DNA of 64,000 bases. It comes from Cryptomeria japonica (taxonomy: Eukaryota > Streptophyta > Pinopsida > Cupressales > Cupressaceae). Of this stretch, positions 1-11,989 are shown one piece after another. Location of the stretch: assembly GCF_030272615.1 (NCBI RefSeq), contig NC_081411.1, forward strand, positions 208,164,244-208,228,243. Reading direction: 5' to 3'. Numbering within the stretch: position 1 is the stretch's first letter; each line of letters begins with the position of its first letter. Made by a program: the position numbers and the translations under genes. The notes under the pieces are model-generated. The model saw only the letters and a list, made by a program, of their open reading frames with translations. It did not search any database and was not told where the DNA came from.

Positions 1-271
1 ACTGACAGAATTATTTCTCCCCCTTTTCTTTATCAGATGTATCTCCTCCTTTGATACCAATTGTTACAAATTATTACATTTTTCTCAAGTCACAACACTT
101 GAGATAGATGACTCAACCATCAACTGACACCAATTGGGCATGCAAATTTTATACCATTTGTTAAAATACTCAATTACAGAGGGATGTGTCAGTGAATACT
201 ACTCACTTGTTGGTCAACCTGCATCACCTCCCATTTGATCCCAAATTTATTTAGAATCAAATGTGATTGTA

Positions 272-1040
272 CTATGAATAAAACCATCCAAATGATAGGT
301 AGATACCATTAACCATAAAATTCTCCAAGGTATTCCTACTACAATTTCCATCTTCTACAGTTTGGGCAGTCAATATCCTCACAAGTTCGAGAATGCTAGC
401 CCTCCTCCATAAGCACTTGATCTCCCCCTGAGTCATACATCTCAGGTCCTTAATACCTGTCTGGTCCAATACAAGGGCTCCAATCATCTTCATATATTGG
501 TTGAGATGTGCAACTGTGATCATCTGATGATGTTTCAGCTCCATTATTTCACCACAGCCTATGACATGATTCTAGATCTTGACACTACCATACAATATCA
601 TCATGCCATAAATTAAACTGGTTAGCCCAATAACATGCATGTCTGCATGAACAACAATCATGCCACCATATGGCATTCAGGTATTTTCCAATACCACCTG
701 AGACATGAACTCCACATTCCATGCTACCGGGGCTATTGCAATGATCTCCAACCTCATTGTCTTACATAACCTAAAAGTACCTATTAGCATTCATGTTGGT
801 AACATCCCGCACATATAGGTTTCCTGTACTGGTTCATCATCACTAGCAAAGCACCTTCCTATGACTCCTAGCCTTTTGTGTCACTTTGTATCTAATTTCA
901 ATTGTTATCTCGTCATACTTTGACACAACAGTAGCGATCCAACATACCTTTGTAGGTGTGTAGTCAGGGCAGCCTCTACGTACACTTGTCTTCTCATTTT
1001 CTTCCTTCATGCCGGCAGCAGTTTGTTCTTCCATGTGTCT
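272..1040 (-). pseudogene. Second reading region of the non-autonomous element, copy 1
   Basis: Two open stretches (843-1034, 63 codons; 272-544, 90 codons) lie downstream of gag on the minus strand. Both have close counterparts in the other unit (6255-6446 and about 5690-5960), with many identical residues. I do not recognise a domain. The conservation may only reflect recent duplication of the unit. It is too short and broken to call a functional gene. Confidence 0.4.
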
Positions 1041-1107
1041 TTCTTCACTGAGGGCCCGGTGAATGATGAAGTCAATGGACTACTCCCCTCGAGGTCCTAC
1101 ATCTCCT

Positions 1108-2585
1108 CTAAGCCTTAGGAGATATCACCTGTGCATTGAATGCACCATGTTGGTCCATGGTTTTATTTTGTCGTGCATGGGGAGATCTTACCAGTCTAGT
1201 ATCTCCATTTTTCCTTCTTTGAGGATGGATCCTTGGTTGTCCATTCTTTGCATTTCCTCCATCTAGTCTCTTCATTTGCCACACTTGCTTTGCCCTATGG
1301 GTGGTAGCATTTCTTTGTCCTCTGTTGGTAGGAGGTCTTCTTTTATGTCTTCTCGTGTTCCTGCTTCCAATGAAGTTGTCTTCCATCTTCCCTTTGCCTT
1401 TGGGATCTGTATTGCTCCTCCTTCTTGCATCATCGGTCTTCATTCTTGTTTAAAATTCCTCACCGATTGTGTTTAGATCAATCTTCTTTCGAGGAGCATT
1501 TCTCACTATGAAGGTTTGGCCTTTGTTTTCTCCAATAGACAAGACAAATAGAATGTCATTATGGGGAACATTCTTGTTGGTGGAGCATTCACCAGAACCA
1601 CTTCCTAAACCTTCAGTATCCTTGGCATGCTTTTACTTCTTCAATATTTTATCCAAGACATCACTGTTGCCATCAAACCGGATTCTTACCTTGAGTTCAT
1701 CTTGACATTTCTTAAGGTCACTTCAAAGAGCCTCTATTTGTCCTACCAGCTGTAGATATTCTTTATCCTTAACTTCTAGTACAAATGCTAGATCATTACA
1801 CCGACACTCCTTGGTGCTTTCTTCTTGAGTCCTCGACATTGAGATGAATTTCTCAGATTCTTCAAGGAATTTTGTCAACTGGTTCTCCTCCACTATAGAA
1901 ACATTCTTGAATAACTTGTATTCCTTTCTTACTCTATTGATTTCTTTAAATAAATTTACAAGTTCTCCTTCAAGATCAACTTCTTCTTCATCTTCTTCTT
2001 CACCTTTACTATCAAATATATCTTGATGTCTATATCTATCTGCCTTGTCCCCTTCTTCTTAATCATCACTGACAAACACATAATGTCGGTAGGAGTGATT
2101 TCCATGATCAGTCTCAGATGTGTACCTCTCATCCTCTGATTCTTGAGCCATGAAGAGGTGAGTTCCTTTCTCATCATTGTTGTGGCTGCTAGAAGATCTG
2201 CCTTCATCATCTACATATACATGAGATGCATTTCACATTATTTCTTTACAAGTCGGTTTTGTTGTAGTAGGCTCATTTCCATAGAGATTTTTCAATCAAT
2301 CCAATAAGCTTTTTGTTGATCTGCATTTGTCCACCTGTGAGGAGATATCATCTAATAACCCATAGAGTATTTACTTCATTGCTACATCATTGCACTAGTT
2401 TCTTCTTTCTGCATCAGAATCGATGGAAGGACTGACTTTACTAGGGAGACCATTTACAATAGACATCCACACATCAAACCCTAGGGAGGAAAAATAGACT
2501 TTCATTCTATAACTCCAAATAGAATAGTTTGAACCATCAAACACATGAGTAGGTATTAACACTAAACAAACCATTGTGTCCTTAA
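1108..2585 (-). pseudogene. gag-like gene of the non-autonomous element, copy 1 (decayed)
   Basis: The minus strand encodes a copia-type gag N-terminus with the motif FDGSNYSIW near 2545, as in the better preserved copy at 6700-8013. An acidic stretch, a region likely to form a coiled coil and a basic Arg/Lys-rich tail (111-codon open stretch 1108-1443) follow. The frame is interrupted by stops and at least one shift. No CCHC zinc knuckle is present, so RNA binding would have to come from the basic tail. The presumed role is capsid formation for the element. Confidence 0.6.
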
Positions 2586-2632
2586 GCTAGAATCTACCCA
2601 AGCGAGAGAAAGCTTGATAAACAGGGTACCTA

Positions 2633-2645
2633 GGCTCAGATACCA
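2633..2645 (-). promoter_or_regulatory. Primer-binding site, copy 1
   Basis: The minus strand reads TGGTATCTGAGCC two bases inside the LTR edge. That is one mismatch from TGGTATCAGAGCC, the complement of the plant initiator-methionine tRNA 3' end. It fixes the orientation of the element (minus) and the LTR boundary at 2648. Confidence 0.8.
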
Positions 2646-2647
2646 AT

Positions 2648-5214
2648 TGTTAGACATAATACACCACTAAGAGGGGGGGTGAATTAGTGGTTCTCAAACA
2701 TTTCCCTTCTAACTATCCTTTGTGAGCATACTAGTTATTAGATATAACTCAGAATAGACTTACCAGTTAGTGGGGAGACCAACTCAAATGCAAAAACACA
2801 CAAAGGGGCAACACATAACACTAGTATGTATGAGGAAAACCCAAGATGGGAAAAACCTCAGTGAGAAATGTTGTTGGAGTCTACTGCTCCAATCCTGCCT
2901 CACAATTAATCTTTGTTACAATGTTTAGGGGACCAACCCAAGGAGCTACAACCCTTGATTTAGGGCAGCAACCCATGGAGCACCAACCCTAACTAATTTA
3001 TGGGCTACAACCCCTACACCAAGTTACAACTCAGTGATCAAAATAAACATTCAGATACAAAAGTAATATCCTAGTTACAAAAGAGTTTTGCAACATCTGC
3101 AAACAACTTCCTTCTGCCAGTGACACACCTTCTCTCCTATACTGGTTCACTCTTCTACTTCTCTCATTTGCTGCTTTCCTTGTTAGTAAACTCTGCCAAT
3201 TTTCCTCTCCTGTGTTCTACTGTACTGGATCTCCTCCTCACTACTCTTCTCTTCACTGGTACTACACTCTACCAGTTCTATGTCTGCCTACTTTGCAACT
3301 TCCTTAACTTCTACTCAACTGGTTTGGACACTATCGGTTCAGTAATGATATCGGTTTAACACTTCAACCTGGTTCTCCCTCACACTCAATCTCTTCTCAA
3401 ATACTCATTGCGTACCTTTCTGATTTCCTTTCACATGCATAACTAACACTTAATCACTTCACATCAGCACTATCTTCTTCTATTCAACAACAACTTAACA
3501 ATATCTTTGGCTTCTATATTTATAGCTTGGTTTTCCCACCAAAACCCAATTCAAATCTCAGATGGTTAGGTTTTCCTCATCAACCTTGAGACAAACCAAA
3601 TATAATCAAATCTTGTTAGATCTGATCTCCTAGATAGCCAACTGCACATCTCTGCCATTAATGTGCATTCCAATACATGTCTTCTAATCTTATCAACCAT
3701 GACCTCGTCTCTCGACCTACCTCTGTCAAAATGGCAATAATGTTTCTTTTATTTCCTTCTCGAGGTGATCTCATAATCTAAGCTTCTTTCTTAGATCCAA
3801 GCGCCAACAACTCCCTAATTTGTCTCTATCGCTCATTCTTCCTTGAGCTGCACTTTTCTAATCTGATCCACAAATTACGGGATCCATATTAAATGCACAA
3901 CAGTTGAAACACCTATCTCTACATGGCACTCCACCAACCTATGCATGCTTTCCACTTCATCACCACGTGACATCCACATCGACATCCACCTTTTCTAGGT
4001 TTTCTGTATTGGTATGGATTAGATCATTGACCAACTCCATTACCAAGTTCATCTACTAGTATACTAACCTTGCCGATTAAACCCTCAAACGGATCTGTCA
4101 TCAACCTTGCACTCTGCTTCTCTTCCAGTGGACTACTGAATCGATCAGCCCTCTAGCTAACCTACCTTATGCACAACTTCATTAGATGGGAAGTCTTTTC
4201 CATGTACACCTTGTCCATATTACTAATGGACTTACATATCAGTAAACACTCTTGATGACACCATTTCATCAACCTTCCACAGACTCCATTTTCAATCATG
4301 TCATCCTTCTCTATATGCATCAGCTCAACCTTGCCTTCTCCCTAATCATCTCAGACCATATCTCAACTAGTTTGTCAAAGTGACAAACTCATCACTCTTC
4401 ATTTGTACCGGCATCTCAACATTCCTTCTCAATCAGTCCAGTGCATATCCTAATTTCATGTACTTGAGGCATTCCTTTGATTCACCAGTACATCCGGTGT
4501 GAGCCTTTAGAACACTTGCCTTTGCTTCATCTTTCTTATCTCACAAGACTAAGATGTACACTTTCCATAATAAGAAGTAAGTTCCACTTACTAGAGAGAG
4601 TGACACCTTATGTCATCTGCATCTTGCAATGAACTCATGTGGCTTTTGTATTTGTGTAGCACATCTTCAAACAAGTACATGTGATCCAGTGTGGGCACAT
4701 TCACTATCAGTCATTTTTTTCTCATGATGACTGCATCTTCATCTGGTGGGAGTCATGTTGTTCTACAACCTAACTATATACTGTTGACCTGTTCATCCTT
4801 CTCCTCCTGTGTTGATATGAAAAAAGGTAGCATTTCGCCTCTTCATCACAAACAAAAGCTCAAGAACCTTCCCCATTCTGCTCGTACACTAGTCATGACC
4901 TTTTCCGATTGGGAGCTACTCACTTGGTTAATTTGTCCTCTCCATGTTAGCACATCACTTACCAGTTGACATCCTTTCCTTACCGGTAATACACTATACT
5001 AGTAACCTATTCATCTCACCCATACAAGTTAGGCATTAACTTGTGTACCGATGACTACAGTGATCATTCCTTTGAGTGGCATACTCTTTCTTACCTTACT
5101 GATGTTCTACAACACAAGGTGGTATCAAGGATATCTCATCTTGAACTCCTGTATGACTGTGTTGTACATACATCTCTCATACATGTTGACATCAATGACA
5201 ACACAATGCCAACA
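2648..5214 (-). mobile_element. Shared LTR of the tandem Sirevirus-like element (2,567 bp)
   Basis: The LTR starts TGTTAGAC and ends CCAACA on the plus strand. It is bounded by a primer-binding site on the left and a polypurine tract (ATCTCCCCCTTTG, from 5215) on the right. It matches the LTR at 8060-18764 once the nested insertion is removed. It serves two internal regions at once: 3' LTR for the unit on its right and 5' LTR for the unit on its left. It carries many ACCGGT-like motifs, many reduced to ACCAGT or ACTGGT. The open frames inside it look like chance. Confidence 0.85.
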
Positions 5215-5452
5215 ATCTCCCCCTTTGGTATTGATGTCAACTCATGTAGTATCCAACATACTACATAATCTCTCTCCCCATTTGTATGATCTAACTCTCC
5301 CCCTTTGTATAATCCATCACACATTTGTAGTATGCCGTATACTACAAAATATCTCTTCCCCTTTGACAACAATGACAAAGGGCACTGTCATGATATCATT
5401 CCTCCTTGCATTTACCGGTCACTGAACGAATTATTTCTCCCCCTTTTCTTTA
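5215..5452 (-). promoter_or_regulatory. Multiplied polypurine tracts next to the 3' LTR
   Basis: The plus strand shows repeated pyrimidine tracts CTCCCCCTTTG or close variants at about 5216-5226, 5287-5306, 5353-5366 and 5437-5450, which are purine tracts on the element strand. Multiple polypurine tracts upstream of the 3' LTR are a described feature of Sireviruses, and the classification here leans on this. The same tracts in copy 1 begin at about 18. Confidence 0.6.
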
Positions 5453-5689
5453 CCAAATGTATCTACTCCTTTAATACCAATTATTACAAATTATTACATC
5501 TTCTCAAGTCACGACACTTGAGATGGATGACTCAACCATCAACTAACACCAATTGAGCATGCAAATTTTATACCATTTGTTAAAATACTCAATTGTAGAG
5601 TGATGTGTTAGTAAATACTACTCACCCGTCGGTCAACCTGTATCACCTCTCATTTGATCCCAAATTTCTTTAGAATCAAATATGATTGT

Positions 5690-6450
5690 ATTATGAATAC
5701 AACCAGCCAAATGATAGGCAGATACCCTTGACCATGAAATTTTCCTATGTATTCCTACTGCAATTTCCATCTTCTACAGTTTGGGTTGTCAATATCCTCA
5801 CAAGTTCAACCATGTTGGCCCTCCTCCATAAGCCCTTGAACTCGCCCTGGGTGATACATCTCAAGTCCTTAATGCCTATCTTGTCCAATATCGAGGCTCC
5901 AATCATCTTCATATGCCGGTTGAGCTATGCAATTGTGATCATTTGATGATGTTTCAGCTCCATTATTTCACCACAACCTATGACATGATCCTAGATTTTC
6001 ACAATGACATCTACATGCCATAAATTAAACCGGTTAGCCCAATAACATGCATGCCTGCATAAACAACAATCAGGCCAACATATGTCATTCAGGTCTTTTC
6101 CAATACCACCTAAGACATGAACTCCACATTCCATGCTATCGGGGCTATTGTAATAATCTCCAACCTCATTGTCTTACATAACCTACAAGTACCTGTTAGC
6201 ATTCATGTCCGTAACATCCTGCACATACCGGTTTCTTGTACAGGTCCATCATCACTACTGGAGAACCTTCCCATGACTCCTGACCTTTTGTGTCACTTTG
6301 TATCTAATTTCAATTGTTATCTCATCATACATTAACACAACACTAGTGATCCAACATTCCTCTATAGGTGTGTAGTCAGGGAAGCCTCTAGGCACACTTG
6401 TATTCTCATTTTCTTCCTTCATGCCGACAACAGTTTGTTCTTCCATGTGT
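5690..6450 (-). pseudogene. Second reading region of the non-autonomous element, copy 2
   Basis: This is the minus-strand counterpart of 272-1040. The 63-codon stretch at 6255-6446 matches 843-1034 closely. The following part (about 5690-5960) is broken by stops where copy 1 is open. No domain recognised. Confidence 0.4.
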
Positions 6451-6699
6451 TCTTTTTCACTGAGGGGGTGAATGATGAATTCAATGTGCTACTCCCCTTG
6501 AGGTCCTGTATCTCCTGTAAGCCTTAGGAGATATCACCTGTGCATTAAATGCACAGTGTCGGTCCTTGGTTTTATTTTGTCATGCATGGGGAGATCTTAC
6601 CGATCTAGCATCTCTATTTTTCCTTCTTTAAAGATGGATCTTTGGTTGTCCATTCTTTCCATTTCATCCATCTAGTCTCTTCTTCTTCCACACTTGCTT

Positions 6700-8013
6700 T
6701 TCCCTGTGGTTGGTAGCATTTCTTTGTCCTCTGCCAGTAGGAGATCTTTTTTTCTATCTTCTCATGTTCATGCTTTCAGTGAAGCTTTCTTCTCCCATCT
6801 TCCCTTTGCCTTTTGGATCTGCATTGCTCCTCCTTCTTGTAGCACCATGTTCATTCTTGTTTGCAAGTCCTCACCATTTGTGTTTAGATCAATCTTCTTT
6901 CGGGGAGCATTTCTCACTGTGAAGGTTTGGCCTTCTTTTTCTCCCTTAGAGGAGACAAACAAAATGTCATCGTGGGGAACATTCTTTCTGGTGAAGCATT
7001 CACTGGCACCACTTCCTAAACCTTCAGTATCCTTGGCATGCTTTTGTTTCTTCAATATTTATTCCAAGGCATCACTGCTCCCATCAAACTGGATTCTTAC
7101 CTTAAGTTCATCCTAACATTTCTTAAGGTCACTTCAGAGAGCCTCCATTTCTCTAACCAACTGCAGATATTCTTTATCCTTAACTTCTAGCATAAATGCT
7201 AGATCATTACACTAGCACTTCTTGGTATCTTCTTCTTGAGTCCTCAACACTAAGATGCATTTCTCATATTCTTCAAGGCATTTTGTTAGCTGGTTCTCCT
7301 CCACTATAGCAGGATTCTTGAATATCTTTTAGTCCTTTCTTACTCCATTGAGTTCTTCAAGTGAATTTACAAATTCTCCTTCAAGATCAACTTTTGCTTC
7401 ATCTTTCTTCTTCAATCTTACTATCAAATAGATCTTGATGGCTAGATCTATCTTCCTTGTCTCCTTCTTCTTCATCATCACTTCCAAACACATTGTGCCG
7501 ATAGGAGTGATCTACATGATCAGTCTCAGATATGTACATCTCATCTTCTGATTCTTCAGCCATGAAGAGGTGGGTTCCTTCATTATGATTGTTGTGAATG
7601 CTAGCATATCTTTCTTCATCATATACATATACATGAGATACATTTCTCATTCTTTCTTCACAAGACAGTTTTGTAGTAGTTGGCTCATTTCCATAGAGCT
7701 TTTTCAATCTGTCCCATAATATTTTTGTCAATCTGCATCTGTCCACCTGTGAGGAGATACCATCTGATAACCCATAGAGTATTTCCTTCATTGCTGCATC
7801 ATTGCACTGGTTTCTTCTTTCTGCATTAGAATCGGTGGAAGCACTAACTTTACTAGGGCAACCATTTACAACAGACATCCACACATCAAACCCTAGGGAG
7901 GACAAGTACACTTTCATTCTACAACTCCAAATAGAATAGTTTGAACCGTCAAACACTAGAGAAGGGATTAACACTAAATAGACCATTGTGTCCTTAAGCC
8001 AGAATCTACCCAA
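6700..8013 (-). pseudogene. gag-like gene of the non-autonomous element, copy 2
   Basis: The 204-codon open stretch 7399-8013 begins a copia-type gag. FDGSNYSIW lies near residues 22-30, followed by a helical stretch and a long acidic tail rich in Asp, Glu and Ser. The likely start is the second Met, near 7986, just before the conserved block. Downstream, stops interrupt a coiled-coil region, and a 95-codon stretch (6768-7055) carries the basic part. No zinc knuckle and no protease follow. Family knowledge says this N-terminal domain belongs to Ty1/copia capsid proteins. Whether any product is made cannot be judged. Confidence 0.65.
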
Positions 8014-8044
8014 GCAAGAGGAAACTTGATAAACAGGGTACCTA

Positions 8045-8057
8045 GGCTCTCATACCA
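8045..8057 (-). promoter_or_regulatory. Primer-binding site, copy 2
   Basis: The minus strand reads TGGTATGAGAGCC, one mismatch from the initiator-methionine tRNA complement. The mismatch differs from that in copy 1, so the two copies have diverged independently from a normal site. Confidence 0.8.
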
Positions 8058-9000
8058 ACTGTTAGTCACAATGCACCATTGAGAGGGGGGGGAATCAGTG
8101 GTTCTCAAACTTTTCCTTTCTAAATATCCTATGTGAGCATACCAGTTATTAGATCTAACTCAATACAGGCTTACTGATTAGTGGGGAGACCAACTCAAAT
8201 GCAAACACACTCAAAGGGACACCACACAACAATAGTATTTACGAGGAAAACCCAAGATGGGAAACACCTCAATGAGAAATGTTGTTGGAGTCTACTGCTC
8301 TAATCTTGCCTCACAGGGAATCTTTGTTACAATGTTTATGACACCAACCCAAGGAGATACAACCCTTGATTTAGGGCACCAACCCAAGGAGCACCAACCC
8401 CTAACTGATTTATGGGCTACAACCCAAAGTAGCTACAACCCCTGCACCAAGCTACAACTCAGTGATCACAATAAAAATTCAGATACAAAAGTAATATCTT
8501 GGTTACAAAATATTTTTGCAAGGTCTCTGCACATAACTTCCTTCGGCCAGTGAGACACCTTCTCTGCTACACTAGTTCACTCTTCTAGTGCTCTCATATG
8601 TTTCCTTTCCTGTCGGTAAGCTCTATCGGTTCGCCTCTCCTTTGTTATGATCTACTAGATCTCCTCCTCACTGCTCTTCTCTTCACCGATACTACACTTT
8701 GTCGATTCTATGTATGCCTACTTTGTAGCTTCCTTCACTTCTTCTTAGTTGGTATGGACACTACCAGTTCAACACTGCTACCAGTTGAACACTTCAATCT
8801 GGTTCTCCCTTACACTCATTCTCTTCTCAGATACTCATTGAGTACCTGACTGATTTTCTTTCACATGCAGAAGTAACACTTAGTCACTTTCCAATTGCAT
8901 TGTCTTCTTCTATTCAGCTGCAAGTTAACAATATCTTTGGCTTGTATATTTATAGCCTTGTTTTCCCACCAAAATCCAATTCAAATCTCAAGCGGTTAGG

Positions 9001-9005
9001 GTTTC
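9001..9005. repeat. Target site duplication, left (GTTTC)
   Basis: GTTTC precedes the chromovirus 5' LTR and reappears at 17114-17118 right after the 3' LTR. The unoccupied site is visible in the sister LTR near 3572-3580, which supports this as the true junction. Confidence 0.85.
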
Positions 9006-9214
9006 GGTGTAGGAGCACCTAAGGGTGAGCAAATACCCTTTTCAATTTTGGCAATTTTGGCATAAGGACTGATTTGAGTCCATAAGGTTGTATGTTTGGA
9101 GCTTGGAGTGCATTTTTGTCTTCTTTTTGAAAATTCATGTTTTCGGCGAGACTAACATTTTCGGCGAGACTTACTCTGACGAAGTTGCCAGCGGTTGGAG
9201 CAAGCCAAAGTGGA

Positions 9215-9845
9215 ACCATCGGATATTAGCGAGAGTGTTTTTCACCTACCCCGAAAACCCGATGAAACCGCCAAGTAATGGGTGAGAAAGTCTCGAGTTG
9301 ATCAACATCGGTCACTATACCGCTATGGCAAGTTGCATGAGGTTTATCTCCCATGACTTGGCAACCATGGTGGGACCTAGTGAGAAGTCAACGAGCATAG
9401 TGAGTCAAAGTGGAGTCATTGGGTATCAGCAAGACTAGTTTTTGTGCCGCCTGATAACCCAATGGGAAAGCATGTGATTTGGAGTGTACCATTGGCTATC
9501 AATATCACATGTTTGGAGCTACATCGATAACCCGATGGGAAGGCAGAAGGTTTGGAGTTCATCATCGGCCATTGGTAGAACATTTTTAGAGCAATACCGA
9601 CAACCTGATAAGGAAGCTTTTTGTTGGGAGTGCACCATCGGCCATCGGCAAGAATTTCTTGATGCTAACCCGATGACCTGATGGAAACCAATGTGGAAGT
9701 GCGCAATGTGTGAAATTTCATTGAACATTAGAGTAAGTGTTTTGAGGCTACTTCGATGACCCGATAGAAAAACAAGTAAGTTGTAAACCACCATCAGACA
9801 TCGAGATAAGTGTTACGGTGCTGACCCAATGACACGATGGAGGTT
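9215..9845 (+). repeat. Diverged ~70 bp tandem repeats inside the chromovirus LTR
   Basis: About seven units share the layout ACCATCGG, then an AAG-rich stretch, then TCGATGACCCGATGG, each ending in a purine-rich tail. Units differ by many substitutions, mostly at CG positions. The same array is present in the 3' LTR (about 15590-16225). It lies directly upstream of the TATA box, where LTR enhancers usually sit. Confidence 0.6.
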
Positions 9846-9926
9846 GAAAGATAGTTATAGCAGGAAACCGATTGTGTCAAGTTTGATCTTGTCTGTTAGG
9901 GATGTTTCATGACATGTCGTAGAGGC

Positions 9927-9934
9927 TATAAAAG
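9927..9934 (+). promoter_or_regulatory. TATA box of the chromovirus 5' LTR
   Basis: TATAAAAG is conserved in both LTRs (second copy at 16302-16309) within a well-matched stretch, about 800 bp before the LTR end. It would place transcription initiation near 9955-9965. Confidence 0.6.
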
Positions 9935-10730
9935 ACCCAATGGGCATTTTGTATAGAGGTTAGAAGGAGGTTGGATAGGTGGAACGAAGAACATCTTTTG
10001 GATAACAAGTTGAAGACCATTTTTTGGTTTCTTTCTCAGAGTTCAATTTTCGTTTGAAAATAGTAAATAATGGTTTAAATATTTAAATGCTAGTGTGATA
10101 GAGTAGATGTTACTTTTATGTGTTTTGTGAGTTCCAATTTTGAAGTCATGCCAAGCTCGGCTCTATAAATAAGTTGTCATTCTGTTTCTTGTTTTCTATT
10201 GTTGACAAGTAGTTATAACATGGCTTTGTCTTGATTCTCCATCATGAGATCCACACAACCATTGGAGGTTGTCAAGAAGAGCCATCAATGTATAGTAGAG
10301 TTCTATGTATAGCAGACCAGGGAATGGCGTCGTCCGTTTCAGCAGACTAGCCCTAGGTGAGCTTGATGATAGCCCGGCTAGGTATCAATGACTAAGAGGA
10401 CTCACTTGCAGGGTAGACTAGAGTCTAGGTTGTTAGCCTCAGATCAGAGGAAGATGGGATCAAGGTGAGAGAAGATCCAAGCATGAGGAGGAAAACAACT
10501 TAGCAGAAGTTCAAGGTATAATCCATGGTAGAGAAAACCCTGCAAGGTGGCTGGTGAGATCTGGTGGATTTATGAAAGTGAATTCACACAAAGTAGAGTA
10601 TCAAACCTCAGTAGTGAGGACCTAGAGTGGATTAGGGGAATAGTGTGAGGGGCATTCTCGGGTTAGGCTAGGAAGAAAACCTTAGAGTGAATCAAGTTGA
10701 CTCAAGCAACTAGGATCCTCCCTATCAGAT

Positions 10731-10742
10731 TGGTATCAGAGC
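10731..10742 (+). promoter_or_regulatory. Chromovirus primer-binding site
   Basis: TGGTATCAGAGC, complementary to the plant initiator-methionine tRNA 3' end, lies two bases after the 5' LTR. Confidence 0.9.
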
Positions 10743-10801
10743 AAGTTAAATATTTGGGGTGAAGAGTGTAAGACTGATATAGCATTAGAAGAGGAGTAAA
10801 G

Positions 10802-11989
10802 ATGGTGACCAATGCAGAATTGGCTAAGCAGGTCGCTGACCAAGAAGATGAAAACTGATTGCTCAAGGAAAGGTTGGAGCAGTTAGAGCAGAAACTAGGT
10901 GTGGTGGAAGTGAAGACAACAGAAGTGACTGGGAAGATAGATGATAAGGGTAAAATATTGGCAATAGAGGATGAAGTCCCTGCCCCAGACCCTGTTATTG
11001 ATCAAGAACCATTCTTTAAGGCTTTGAAGGAAATGAGTGGCAATTCTTTGGAAGGAGTACCACTATTTAGTGGCAAGATGGAAGCAAAGTCGTTAATGGA
11101 ATGGATAGAGGGTATGGAAAACCATTTTGAGTGTGAAGGAGTGACTGAGGCCCCAAAGGTTAAAATGGCTAAGTCAACAATGAGCGGTGTCGTCGTTACT
11201 TGGTGGAAGTTTATACAAAATGAGAGAGAAAGAGAAGGTAAGATCCCCATCTCTACTTGGAAAGGGATGGTAAGCAAAATCAGAGAGACTTATCTTCTTG
11301 AGGAATATGAGGTGCAGTTGCATAGGAAAAGACAAAACCTAAGGCAAAAGGAGTTAGTTGTAAGAACCTACACTGAAGAGTTCCAGAAATTGTGTCTAAG
11401 GTCAAAAGTGATGGAGGATGAAACCATTAGAGTATCAAGGTATCTTAACGGTCTGAGATGGAACATACAAGAGGAATTAAGTTTGTTGAGTCCAAATATC
11501 ATTCACAAATGTTATTGGTTGGCCCTAAAAATAGAAGAAAATAATAAGAAGAAACATGAAGGTACCAGTAGAGGAAAAGGTAGAGGCTGAGATTCAAAAG
11601 GTTATAGAGGAAGCTATAGTGGCAGAGGAAGTGAAATAAGATCATAAGGAGAGTCAAAATTGACTGAGTAGACTAATGAATCCAGTGGAAGAGGAAATTA
11701 TGGTAGAGGAAGAGGTCATAACAACAATAAAAGAGGTAGATATGGAAGTTCTGGTGGAGGTTCACACTTTGCAAACATGAAGTGTTACCATTGCAATAAT
11801 TTTGGTCCTCCTGGCTATAGGTGTCCAGAGAAGGCAACCTCATCACCTAAAGAGAAAAGAATTAATTATGTGCAAGAGGATTCTAGTAGTTTGAAGTCTC
11901 TTAAAGTAAACCTTGACTCTAAGAATGGTGAGAATCTGATGGTTATAAGGATACTGATCAGGGAGTCGGTAAAGGAAGAGCCTAAATAG
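10802..11989 (+). pseudogene. Chromovirus gag (capsid/nucleocapsid), inactive
   Basis: The apparent start ATG is at 10802, and TGA at 10856-10858 breaks the frame after 18 codons. The 243-codon stretch that follows has a coiled-coil start and the gypsy gag core (TWWKFIQ near 11200; LRQKELVVRTYTEEF near 11340). After a stop at about 11588, a Gly/Arg-rich segment with further stops leads to a zinc knuckle near 11783. The knuckle reads CYHCNNFGPPGYRC, with Pro where the zinc-binding His is expected. TAG at 11987-11989 ends the stretch. The protein would assemble the particle and bind RNA. This copy cannot make it intact. Confidence 0.85.

Larger units (their letters stand above)
1..2647 (-). mobile_element. 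Internal region, copy 1, of a non-autonomous Sirevirus-like copia element
   Basis: Reads on the minus strand from a primer-binding site (2633-2645) beside the LTR at 2648 toward a polypurine tract near 15-30 (CTCCCCC on the plus strand). It matches 5420-8059 along almost its whole length, so it is one unit of a tandem pair. It holds a gag-like region and a second conserved reading region. No protease, integrase or reverse transcriptase motif is visible, so the element would need proteins supplied in trans. The window cuts off the polypurine end and any further LTR to the left. Confidence 0.75.
5215..8059 (-). mobile_element. Internal region, copy 2, of the non-autonomous Sirevirus-like element
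   Basis: Lies between the polypurine tract at 5215 and the primer-binding site at 8045-8057, about 2.85 kb, on the minus strand. It repeats the layout of copy 1: gag-like gene, second reading region, then a set of polypurine tracts next to the 3' LTR. No pol domains are present, whereas a full copia element would carry over 3 kb of pol. This makes it a large retrotransposon derivative. Confidence 0.8.
9006..10728 (+). repeat. Chromovirus 5' LTR
   Basis: Matches 15399-17113 end to end. With TG/CA ends it would run 9008-10727, but the target duplication suggests extra bases at each edge. It contains a core promoter (TATAAAAG at 9927-9934) and a run of diverged ~70 bp repeats at about 9215-9845. 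The open frames inside it have no support as genes. Confidence 0.85.

Noticed and set aside
6694-7116. 140-codon plus-strand frame
   Set aside because: Antisense to the gag-like gene, which has the better supported reading on the minus strand.
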